Source: Glebionis coronaria (lineage: Eukaryota; Streptophyta; Magnoliopsida; Asterales; Asteraceae). From it: 64,000 nucleotides of DNA. The notes under the pieces were generated by a model. It was not told where the DNA came from, did not search any database, and saw only the letters and a list, made by a program, of their open reading frames with translations. Shown in pieces: positions 49,138 through 58,337 of the stretch. A program made the position numbers and the translations under genes. Position 1 is the stretch's first letter, and every line of letters begins with the position of its first letter. Where the stretch lies: contig CM046881.1 in NCBI GenBank assembly GCA_025667525.1, forward strand, positions 491,805,627 to 491,869,626, read 5' to 3'.

Positions 49138-50025
49138 CTCTTCTCGGGTCTCTCAGCTTCCCCGAACTCATCTCTCTCATGCAGCATCTCCAGCTTACGT
49201 GCCGCATCGGCCACTTGTGCTACTGTGTTGAACGTAGAACACACCAGATTGTTTGCGACCGTTGTGCGAAGAGCCCACCTAAAGTGGTGTGCTTGCTCTG
49301 CAGGAGTACCTGCCGCTACACCAAGGAAACCAGCTAAGCGAAGAAAGCGCTGCATAAACTCATTGCTATTCTCCCCAGCTCTCTATCGGATTCCATGGTA
49401 CTCCCTCTTAAGCTTGTCTTGCTCAGCCTTGGGAAAGAACTGCTCCATCACCCTATCTCTGAACTGAGCCCATGTCAAACCAGCCACCCAATTATCACCT
49501 CCCTCAGACTGCTTCAATGCTAACCACCAATTTAACACATCGCCTTCGAACCGGTAGCATGCCACCCTCGCCTTGAACACGGGGTCACAACCCATAAGAT
49601 CGAATATCTTCTCGATGTGAGCCAACCAGCTTTCAGCTTAACTCGGGCTATCTGTTCTCTCGAAAGCTCGAGGGCGGAGCTTGTTAAATCTCTCCAGCCA
49701 TATTACAAGTGTTACTGGAGGATGAGGAGGAGGTGCTTGGTTTTGCTGCTGATTGTTGGCAGCCTGAACCTCAGCCCTGATGTCATTTCTCAGTTGAGGA
49801 AGCAAATCTTGCATTGCAGCTTTGATTGCTGCATTGAGTTGTTCCTGCTCGCGTGTGAGAACCATCTGACAGTATAACATAAAACATATGATTAAACAGA
49901 TCAACACATAAAATATACATACATGAAAAAAATTTATACCAATAAATCAAGAGAAAAATTTTATGCAAGAAAATTTGTATATGAATGCATGATGCAGTTT
50001 TATGAAAACTTTTGTATGCTCGAGA

Positions 50026-50262
50026 GTGAACGCCTATGGTCAGTTCATCCAAAATAAAAGACATGGCGAACGACGCCTATGGGTCGGTCCCAAATTTAAA
50101 AGTTTCTATAAAACACATGCGACTAAATAGGGCCAGTCCTGTACCAACCGTTATTTAGTCATAAACCTGCGACAATGACATATATATGTATGCATAAAAA
50201 TGATGAATGCATGAAAACGACTGTCAGTTCTAGGTAGACCATAGTGACTACCCACTAATCAC
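50026..50262 (-). promoter_or_regulatory. Gypsy-B right copy leader stem-loops
   Basis: GTGACTA/TAATCAC around CCCAC (50244-50262), a perfect 9-bp stem GACTAAATA/TATTTAGTC (50121-50160), a degraded GGGAC-type stem (about 50066-50091), and GTGAAC/GTTCAT around GCCTATGGTCA (50026-50048). The second stem is A-U here where the left copy and Gypsy-A have G-U at the same position. Confidence 0.72.
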
Positions 50263-50296
50263 AGGTCATGTTTTGAGAGACTACAGGTCGAAGCCT

Positions 50297-50310
50297 TGGC
50301 TCTGATACCA
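50297..50310 (-). promoter_or_regulatory. Gypsy-B primer binding site (right internal region)
   Basis: The minus strand TGGTATCAGAGCCA, four bases from LTR 3; a full match to the usual plant initiator Met-tRNA primer site. Confidence 0.9.
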
Positions 50311-50314
50311 TAAC

Positions 50315-53220
50315 TGTAACACCCCATTTTGATAAATGGAATGTCACGTGTAATTATGGCGTGTCATCAAAGCATACAAGGATAAATGTCTAAAACATTA
50401 CATGACCATAAGAAGGAAATACCGGAATCAAACATCGGTAGTCCAAAAGTAAAGCTCATCACACATAACATAAGTACTGTAAATGAAAGGACTAAACAAT
50501 GTCCATGGAAAGAGTATCAAAGTATAGATAATGCATAAAGTAAAGAAAGGCTAGAAAGCTTCCAGTCCATATGCACGTACGCCTAAAGTCTACGAGCGTC
50601 CCTGAGTACCTGCCGTTTTGGGAACATGAAAAGGAAAACGGCTGAGCAATACACTCAGTGCACGGATGTACAATAAAGCATGAATAATATAAGCATATAA
50701 GCATATAATAGCGGAAGAAACTAAGTCCCGAATAACCCGGTTAAGTCTTAGTAAAACTGGTTTTATAGTTTGAAAATCCTTATGTTTATCTTGTAAAAAC
50801 TGTTTAACATATTTTACCATTAGCCAATATAGGTCATGAAAATCCATCGTGCATGAATACTTGGAGGGGTGACCTCATCATGCAAATTAGAGTTGCTGCC
50901 TCTAATTTAATATACTGGTTTTTAGGGTAGGAGGGATCAGCTCCTTGTGAAGGATGCAAGGCACACACCACATTCACACTGAGTAATCTGCTGAAAAACA
51001 TGTAACTAGGATGCACCCATACGCCCCACATGATAAATATAATAATATGGCCAAAAACTGAAGGGACGCCGCGAGCAATCACTCCGCCGTGGAGAAGTCA
51101 TAACACCAGTGCCTCTAGTGTTATGGTTATGGTACCTCCATAACTATGTGAAACTGGTCATGCATGTATATGGCTTTAGGTATTCTAATTAAACATAAGC
51201 AATCAAACATATAAACTTATACTACGGGAAAACAGTTAGCTGCATACGGGGAATCCTAATAAGGAAAGAATGTCCATACTGAAAGGACCAGAATCCGTAC
51301 CTTATGTCTAGTGAACGAAGAAGACGAACGGAAGAGAGTCCTACTTCGGTATCACTAATGCTACATAAATACATACATGTATAAGTATCTGATTACTAAA
51401 TACGTAACTGGTTTTATGTCATGTCTTAGCTTATTTTATACGTTCATGTCATGTTTTACTGTTTTAAGCTTTAAACTGTGTTTATCTTATATTATGTCTA
51501 TTCTGATTAAGTATTACTTGTATTTCATGTATTATTATACTTACTGTGTAATAATAAGTAACTTTCTAAAAATAGCAGGTTTCCTAAAATAGAAAGTTAC
51601 CAAAAATAGAAAGTTTCTAAAAATAGAAAGTTACCAAAAATAGAAAGTTTCCAAAAATAGAAAGTTTCCAAAAATAGAATGTTTTCAAAAATAGAAAGTT
51701 TTCAAAAATAGAAAGTTTTCAAAAATAGAATTACTGCTTAAAATAGATAAGTTTCTAAACGTAAAAGTTTCCATAAATAGATTAGTTGCCTTAATTAAAT
51801 AAGTTTCTAAAAATAGAAAGTTTCCATAATTAGATATAAGCTGGATAAATAAGCTAATTATATAAGCTTAAGTGTTTTCTGATTATTTTCTAAGTCATAT
51901 TGATATAAGGTATAGTTTATTAATTATTACATGTAAATTAATTAAACTATAGGTTAAAAGTATTTAATTAAATATGTCATGATTTTAATTAAATAAGATA
52001 AAATACTTAGGTTAAAACATGTATTATTAATTATTAATAATATAACCTAAGTCATGTTAATTAATTAGTTATAGTCATGGTTTTTAATAAATAATTAATT
52101 ATAAAGTCTAGTTAAATAAAAATACTTAGGTTAAAATTCATGATCTAATAATTAAATTTATAACCTAAGTCATGTTAATTAAATTAATCATGTCATATTT
52201 TGTTAATTTAATTTTTAACACATAACCATTAAAATCATAAACCTTAACATAATCAATGAAACGTACCGTGACTAGAAACCATGAACCGGACCCGTAATCA
52301 ACACCACACCCTGAACCAAGTCGGGGTTCCCCCTTGTTTGCTGCTTCCGTGGGACCACCACTACTATACCGAGACCATGAGGTCTCGGTGGTGGTTAATA
52401 GGCCAAGCCGAGACCCCTCTTGGTCTCGGTTAGGCGTCGGCCAACATCAAAACACCCCTAAAAACCCTTGTTTGATTTACCCATGATCATTTACATGTTT
52501 TAATTATTGTTTTTAATTAGTTTTTAAAAACATCATGATTTTATGTGATTTATTAAATAAAAACATAAAATAAAAGGGTTAAAAAGGTTATACCGAATGC
52601 GTGGATCAATAAAGGATGAACACACACGAATGCTTAAACAATATTCAAGATCAAAAATCAACCGAACACCCCTTTTTTATGATGGCCAAAAGAGAGAAGG
52701 AAGAAAAAGATTTAGGGTTTTGTTATTTTTCCTGTATTGTAAAAAATGACCAAGATTTTCCTAATTCCCTTGTTTTAGTAAAAATTAAAATGGGCTTGGC
52801 CCATCCTTCTTGGTGTAGCCGCGGGTAGGGGGCCCCACATGGGGTAACCCGTACCTTTTCCAAGTCTAATTATTTTAGTGTGCGTTCGTGTTTTACCATG
52901 TTTGCGTTTTATGTGTTCTAGTTAATTATTGATCGTGACCTAATATATTTATTCGTGTTCGTAATAAATATATATACGTAATTAATATTCTCTCGTGATT
53001 AATTCACGTTCATGATTTCATGATCGCATGTTCGTGAATATAATTATTATCTGAATAATTATCGTGTGTTCATACGTAATAAATACTTATCGTATTCTAA
53101 CACGTACGTAATACTTAAAATTCCTATACGTGAACGTAAACATGCTATAAAAGGAAAGTTTTAATCTAGTATGTACGATCTAAAGGGTACTATTCATGGT
53201 AAAAGCATGCGGGATTTATA
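50315..53220 (-). repeat. Gypsy-B LTR 3 (outer 5' LTR)
   Basis: A 2906-bp LTR with eight array units (51583-51725); the right end is GGGATTTATA (mutated from GGGTTTTACA), followed by target copy GTATG. Confidence 0.95.
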
Positions 53221-53225
53221 GTATG

Positions 53226-54036
53226 ACTTTGGAGCACGAGAGCGATGGTCTTGAGTGTGTTGAGTGGTAGACACCAAAGCAAGTGGATTAGCAGTCTTTG
53301 CTATCCTTTCAGCACGAAGTTCATTTGCCTCATTCTGAAATTGTTTCAGAATGTCAAAAAGCGTGTGATAGTTGACCTCATCTAACTTACTTTGTTGTTT
53401 CACCAAAGTTACAAATCGTGTCCACTCAGGTTGAAATTGCTGTAGAAATTGCACATTGACTTGCATGGTGGAGACTTGCAAATTGTTTCTTGTCATGTCA
53501 TTCATCATCTTGTAGAACCTTGAGTAATATGAATCAATTGATTCCCCATCCAATGAAGTAAACTTACCAAAGTTCCAAAACAAGTTAGTTTTGACATCTT
53601 GGTTGTTAAGTGATTCACCTTGTTGCAAGTGTTCAATGGCAAACCACATCTCTTTAGCAGTAGAGAAAGCATCAACCGTTGAGTAAATATCATCCCCAAT
53701 CCCACTTAGAATCAAGTATATTGCTTCTTTCTCTGCATCAATCCAAGCGCGGTTCACTTTTGAAGTGTTCTCATATGTTTCCTTAATTGTTTGCTCATCG
53801 GAACCGGGTGTCGAGTCGGTTGCTGGAATTGCAGGAACGGTGATTGTAGTGGGAGTATAAGGTCCTTCTTTGATGCAACGTCGAAGAACATCACCATTGG
53901 GTTTGGTGTCAAGATATCTAAGGAATCGTGATTGCCATTGTGCATATCGACCAGTTACAAGCATTGGTGGTCTTTCTTTGTTACCCGGCACCATGATGTT
54001 GTTGTTTGTCACACGATACTCTTGAGTAGAATCCAT
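53226..54036 (-). pseudogene. Copia-1 gag N-terminal part
   Basis: Open from the ATG at 54036 (MDSTQEYRVTNNNIMVPGNK) for about 270 codons until Gypsy-B interrupts it. Contains the UBN2-type Gag core: GRYAQWQSRFLRYLDTKPNG, DAEKEAIYLILSGIGDDIY, TAKEMWFAIEHLQQGES, DSYYSRFYKMMNDM, QVNVQFLQQFQPEW, YHTLFDILKQFQNE. No stop or frameshift, so this part is well preserved. The continuation is at 24845, with CATAC (complement of GTATG) duplicated at the junction. Confidence 0.93.
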
Positions 54037-54039
54037 GAC

Positions 54040-55093
54040 GAGAACTTTGAAATCGATGAAGTGAAAACGGATCTTAAGTAGAAGTGTTGTGATTGTTGTT
54101 GTGAGAAAAGATGTTAAAATCCCCTATAAATCTTCTCAAAAATCCAAAAAATTCCAAGACAAACAAAATACACTCGAAATTTTTAAGTGTAAAAAATGTT
54201 AACTTCGGAATACCTGGATATAAAGTGTGAACTTCGGAATGATAACAAAATCTCTTCGCAATATACTTCCCAAGCCATTTCGGAATTCCAATAAAACCAA
54301 CTTCGGAATTCCCTAAAGAGCAAGTGAACTTCAGAATGTTTCTTCTTAAGTACTTCGGAATAGTGCTTCTTGGGAACTTCGGAATTAGTTTCCTAAGGTA
54401 CTTCGGAATAAAGCTTCTTGGGTACTTCGGAATTAATCTTCTTGGGTACTTCGGAATGACGTTCCTTAGGTACTTCGGAATAAAGCTTCTTGGGTACTTC
54501 GGAATTAATCTTCTTGGGTACTTCGGAATAACGTTCCTTAGGTACTTCAGAATATTTGATGTTGGGTACTTCGGAATATCTGGATTGTGAGAACTTCGGA
54601 ATATTGTTTAAACTTACTCACTTCGGAATGATTAAACTTGAGTACTTCGGAATATGGTTTAAACTTACTCACTTCGGAATGATTGAAGTGGAGTACTTCG
54701 GAATAGGGCTGTCTTCGAGCTCACTTCGGAATCCTAAAACTTGTGAACTCCGAAATACTAAAAAAACTGCACTTTGGAATACTAAAACCCTCGTCACTAC
54801 TTCGGAATATCAACCAAAATTCCGAAGTAGATCAGTCTGTTGAAAACATTCCGTGTTCTTCGCTTCAAATAAACCAAATTCGTGATTTTGACCCAAAAAT
54901 CGATCCAAACACCAAAAAACTTCGCGTTTTTGCCCACAAAATTTATACCAAATCCCTATCACATGTATATAGAAGATATATATGAAGATTCATAAGCCGA
55001 AAAACACAAAAAAATATATAATTCGAGATGATTATGGATCAAATCACACGAATCACATTGAAAACCAAACAAACAATCACTAATCTACCCCGT
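54040..55093 (-). repeat. Copia-1 leader with ACTTCGGAAT array
   Basis: Between the primer site and gag start. From about 54185 to 54835 about two dozen ACTTCGGAAT cores recur, most regularly every 24-25 bp (TTCTTGGGTACTTCGGAATTA) at 54345-54560. ORFs through this part (54324-54590, 54556-54843) simply translate the repeat as YFGI and are not genes. Confidence 0.85.
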
Positions 55094-55107
55094 GGCGATT
55101 GATACCA
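55094..55107 (-). promoter_or_regulatory. Copia-1 primer binding site
   Basis: The minus strand TGGTATCAATCGCC, two bases from the 5' LTR end (AACAACA); its first eight bases fit initiator Met-tRNA and the rest diverges. Confidence 0.6.
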
Positions 55108-55109
55108 AT

Positions 55110-55514
55110 TGTTGTTCCCTAATTTATTCACTTCACCATGGTTGATTATATGATTAAACAAGAAATAAAGATAGAAGAATAGATGGATTCTAGAGAGAGA
55201 AAGTAGTGAGAGAAAGTAGAGAGGAGGTGACTAACTTGGAAAATTAGATTAAGAAAAAATGAACATCCACCACCCTCCTAACATGCTAGGTGGGTGCTTA
55301 TATAGTCCACCCACATGCGGGCTCTCTAATGGACTATATAGTTTTGGGCCGGGCTTGAATAAATGCTTAGTACCTTAAAAGACGCCTTTTAAGCTAACCA
55401 TCAAGCCCGTAATGTCACGACTATTTTTAACTATCTATTACAACGTTCTAATAAATATTACAATTTAACCTATGACCGAACATTCTTGTTTGACTCAATA
55501 TTTTGAGGCTAAGA
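55110..55514 (-). repeat. Copia-1 5' LTR
   Basis: A 405-bp copy of the LTR at 5191-5582. It carries a 13-bp tandem gain (GTGAGAGAAAGTA, near 55206) that explains the length difference, and its last bases are AGA rather than ACA. The primer site abuts it on the left, which makes it the 5' LTR in minus orientation. Confidence 0.95.
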
Positions 55515-55724
55515 AGTGTTCATTAGTTTGCGACCAGTGCAAAAAAGTGTCCATTTGTTTACAACTAGTGCCAAAAGGTGCCCATTAGATTACAACTTAA
55601 ATTACAAATAGTGCCAAAAAGTGTCTATTAGTTGATATTGATGGGTCAAAAGGTGCCCCTAATTTTACAACTAGTGCCAAAAAGTACCTATTATTTACAT
55701 ATCCGGCAAGATTTGCCACCTCTA
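55515..55724. repeat. AGTGCCAAAAAGTGT tandem array at right end of the hAT-like element
   Basis: About five or six degenerate units of roughly 35 bp carry the core AGTGCCAAAAAGTGT followed by CCATTAG or CTATTAG. One unit begins left of Copia-1 at about 5172, showing that Copia-1 inserted into this array and split it. The element ends in GCCACCTCTA. Confidence 0.7.
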
Positions 55725-55732
55725 AACACACA

Positions 55733-56465
55733 TATTATTTTTTTGGGGCAATTCCATATTTACCCAAAATAAAACATAACATTCCATATTTCCCAAAACA
55801 TGCATCAAAATCATTGTCCATTATGTATTGTTCACTTGTAAATTGGGTAAATATGGTATTTTAAGTTTTATATTGGGTAAATATAGAATTATCCCTATTT
55901 TGAAATCTTGTGTTTTTTTATAAAATTTGTGTAAATCCTAAAGTTTATGTAAATCCCGGTCAGTTAGGTAATATTTTCTTTTTTATCAACTTTTTCAAAT
56001 TACTCGTGTCATGCTTTCAAACATTTTGTCCATTGCTTTAAAACATTTTATCCATTCTCAACACACACGATTAATGCTTCCAAGCATTTCAAAGAACCCA
56101 TAAACCCTCTTATGTGTTGCATATATCCTTTGAATGTCATTATTACATGCAGCTAATCACCGGGTTGAGTTATCGTGTTATCGGCTTCGACCATCAGGTC
56201 AACCCGGTTGAGTTATCGTGTTATCGTGTCAATTCGGTCTTCTACAAAAATAAAATTTATATGACCAGGTTAATCGAGGTCACTTCAAACTAGGCGAATC
56301 TAAGAGGATTTTGAATTTATAAAACCCAGTTTAATTTGACTAGAACCGGTTCAATTGGTTGAATCGTCCGAATCATACCGAGATTTAAAGCAATGTGTTT
56401 AATTCCAAAATCCTCAAACTCCTTTTATTTCCATTTATAACCCATACACCTTTTTTATCATTACT
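55733..56465. other. Interval between the hAT-like element and Copia-2, with MITE-like inverted repeat
   Basis: No ORF. At 55745-55896 the start GGGGCAATTCCATATTTACCC and the complement of the end (AGGGATAATTCTATATTTACCC) are about 30-bp inverted repeats continuing into AAATAAAAC, suggesting a 152-bp MITE; the target duplication is unclear. The rest (55900-56465) contains GTTATCGTG repeats near 56170-56225 and nothing else I recognise. Confidence 0.45.
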
Positions 56466-56839
56466 GTAAAAAACTTGTGAATCAAACCTGAATCAACAAC
56501 ACAGCTGTATAAGTGAACCCAACCAACCTCCCATTGGCTCACTTCTAGAGAATATATCAATGAAAGACTTAGATAGCCACAATCTTTACAATCAGAAAGA
56601 AAGAACAACAAAACTTTGATCAAATAAGATCAAGATCGCTCAAACTAATCTCACACTTTTTTACACACACATAAACTGAAAAAACTAACTAAGAAGAAGT
56701 AGGTAAATGAGTTATATAGCTGCCAAAACACGCTTTGCACTTGATTCCACTTTTTTGCCTTTTATTCTTTAAGCCCCTTCATCTTTGAAATGTTTACACT
56801 TTTAGTCCTTGTCAGCTTAGTAAAGCTTATCATTCAACA
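56466..56839 (-). repeat. Copia-2 3' LTR
   Basis: A 374-bp LTR next to polypurine tract CTCCCCCTTAA (56840-56850, complement TTAAGGGGGAG) on the right and target copy ATTAC on the left. Confidence 0.95.
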
Positions 56840-56853
56840 CTCCCCCTTAAGCT

Positions 56854-58337
56854 TTACACCTGAAACACATTAAACAAACCAAGCTTTGCACAAAACTTTT
56901 TATGTTCTATGATTAGTAAACCTTTAGTAAAAACATCAGCTGTATTATCTTCAGACTTAACCTTAACAGGTTTAATAAACCCAGCTGATATTTTTTCCCT
57001 TAAAAAATATATGTCAATCTCAAAATGTTTGCTCCTTTCATGATGTACAGGATTGTTAGAAATCTGAATAGCTGAACTATTGTCACAGTGCATATCTATA
57101 GGCAAGACAGCTTCCTTATTCAGATCAGTAAGAATTTTGGCAATCCACATAGCCTCACAACAAACACTACACATGGCTCTATATTCAGCTTCAGTAGAAG
57201 ATCTTGAAACCACATTTTGTTTTTTACTTTTCCATGAAACTAAATTAGTTCCCAAGTAAATACAGAATCCAGTTAAAGATCTTCTAGTAACTTTGCACTT
57301 AGCCAAGTCAGAATCAACAAATACAGACAGATTTTGACTATCACACTTTTTGAATGTAATGCCTAGCCCAGGTTCATTTTTTAAGTATCTTAACACTCTA
57401 AAAGCTAGTCTCAGATGAGACTTCATAGGTTTGTGCATAACCTGGCTGAGACAATGAACATCATAAGACAATTCTGGTCTTGTCATAGTAAGGTAGATTA
57501 ACTTGCCTACCAACTTTTGATACACAGAAACTTCTTTCAATGGCTCATCATCACCAAATTTTGCATTGAGTTTTTTATCTGAAGGATTAACCTCAATAGG
57601 TGTACTACAAGGTTTACAACCTAGCATTCCTAACTCAGTTAATAGCTCAGTGCAATATTCCTTTGAGTTAGACAAATACCATTTTCTATATCAACCACTT
57701 CAATTCCTAGAAAATATTTCAGCTTTCCTAAATCCTTAATAAGAAATTCAGAGCTAAAAAATTTCTTGAAATTATTGACTTCATCTAAATCATTTCCAGT
57801 AACAATAATGTCATCAACATAAACTAAAAGAACAAGCATCTTCCCATTGTGATTTTTAACAAACAAAGAGAAATCATTTTTACTTTGAACAAACCCATGT
57901 TCAAGTAAAACTGAAACCAACTTTTCATTCCATTTTCTAAGGGCTTGTTTTAGTCCATATAAAGATTTAACAAGTTTGCATACTTTGTTACTGTTTTCAT
58001 CACTATACCCTTCTGGCATTTTCATATACACAGCCTCTTTAAGATCACCATATAGGAAAGCATTATTAACATCAAGCTGAAATATAGACCAGTTATTACA
58101 AACAGCTAGACTTAACACACATCTGACAGTAACTATTTTAACCATAGGTGAAAAAGTTTCTTCATAGTCTATGTCTTTTCTTTGATTAAAACCTTTAGCT
58201 ACAAGTCTAGCTTTAAATCTTTCAACTTTACCATCAGATTTGTATTTAACTTTCCAAACCCATTTACAATCAGTAGCTTTTCTCCCTTCAGGTAAATATA
58301 CAATTACCCAAGTATTGTTTCTATATAATGCTTCCAT
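56854..58337 (-). pseudogene. Copia-2 reverse transcriptase and RNase H
   Basis: Follows the stop at 58337. RT motifs: NTWVIVYLPEGRKATDCKWVWK, KARLVAKGFNQRKDIDYEETFSP, FQLDVNNAFLYGDL, MKMPEGYSD, SLYGLKQALRKW, and an intact YVDDIIVTGND active site. At about 57660 one A is missing, so the end (MLGCKPCSTPIE onward, RNase H with FVDSDLAKC, STEAEYRAM, CDNSSAIQI, ADVFTKGL) is in another frame. Ends at a stop at 56854, just before the polypurine tract. Confidence 0.93.

Larger units (their letters stand above)
48558..49865 (-). pseudogene. Gypsy-B right copy gag, split by three intron-like segments
   Basis: Begins MVLTREQEQLNAAIKAAMQD at 49865. Capsid-type motifs follow: VTLVIWLERF, AESWLAHIEKIFDLMGCD, YRFEGDVLNWWLALKQSE, TWAQFRDRVMEQFFPK, FMQRFLRLAGFLGVA. 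Two point stops occur (near 49637 and 49385; the second is CAG to TAG relative to the left copy). After AERPEK three GT-AG segments (49054-49137, 48842-48903, 48677-48761) interrupt a linker rich in Gln, Asn, Gly and Arg. Skipping them keeps one frame into the zinc knuckle ([15 protein letters not shown]-x2-C-x4-H-x4-C) and pol. Retained, the first brings a stop two codons after its start. Confidence 0.85.
24851..53220 (-). mobile_element. Gypsy-B, three-LTR tandem Gypsy (chromovirus-like) element
   Basis: Three LTRs (24851-27782, 42127-44986, 50315-53220) alternate with two internal regions (27783-42126 and 44987-50314). The only target duplication is GTATG, at 24846-24850 and 53221-53225, outside the outer LTRs. 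Both internal regions have an initiator-Met primer site at their right end and a polypurine tract at their left end, so both read on the minus strand. Order gag, protease, RT, RNase H, integrase, chromodomain-like tail. One insertion that later became a tandem by unequal exchange is the simplest reading. The first internal region carries two later insertions of LTR family C. Confidence 0.93.
5191..55514 (-). mobile_element. Copia-1 LTR retrotransposon (disrupted by nested Gypsy insertions)
   Basis: LTRs at 5191-5582 and 55110-55514 begin TG and end CA (right copy mutated to GA), flanked by the 5-bp duplication AGTGT (5186-5190 and 55515-55519). Domain order on the minus strand is gag (53226-54036, then 23405-24845, then 11821-13627), protease and integrase, reverse transcriptase, RNase H (to 8072), so integrase precedes RT: Copia. 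Removing Gypsy-A and Gypsy-B leaves about 12.2 kb. The long gag with a coiled-coil extension and 2.5 kb of 3' noncoding sequence make it large. It is dead: several frameshifts, stops and an RT active-site change. The LTRs differ at about a dozen positions plus a 13-bp tandem gain in the right copy, older than the elements nested within. Confidence 0.95.
3516..55724. mobile_element. hAT-like non-autonomous element (outermost nest level)
   Basis: The left end TAGTGGTGGTAAAAC at 3516 and the complement of the right end, TAGAGGTGGCAAATC at 55724, match at 13 of 15 positions. Both are flanked by an 8-bp duplication, AACACACG (3508-3515) and AACACACA (55725-55732), with one mismatch. An 8-bp duplication with a TAGNGGTGGCAAA end is hAT-like. 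With Copia-1 (5191-55514) and its target copy removed, the element is about 1.9 kb and holds only repeats: a CGGGCTAAACGG-rich part (3520-3720), a large inverted 20-bp minisatellite, and an AGTGCCAAAAAGTGT array. No transposase is visible. Its left end lies within 200 bp of the GLO transcript start. Confidence 0.7.

Noticed and set aside
54324..54843. ORFs reading YFGI/LGYFGI repeats
   Set aside because: Antisense to Copia-1 and generated by the ACTTCGGAAT array.
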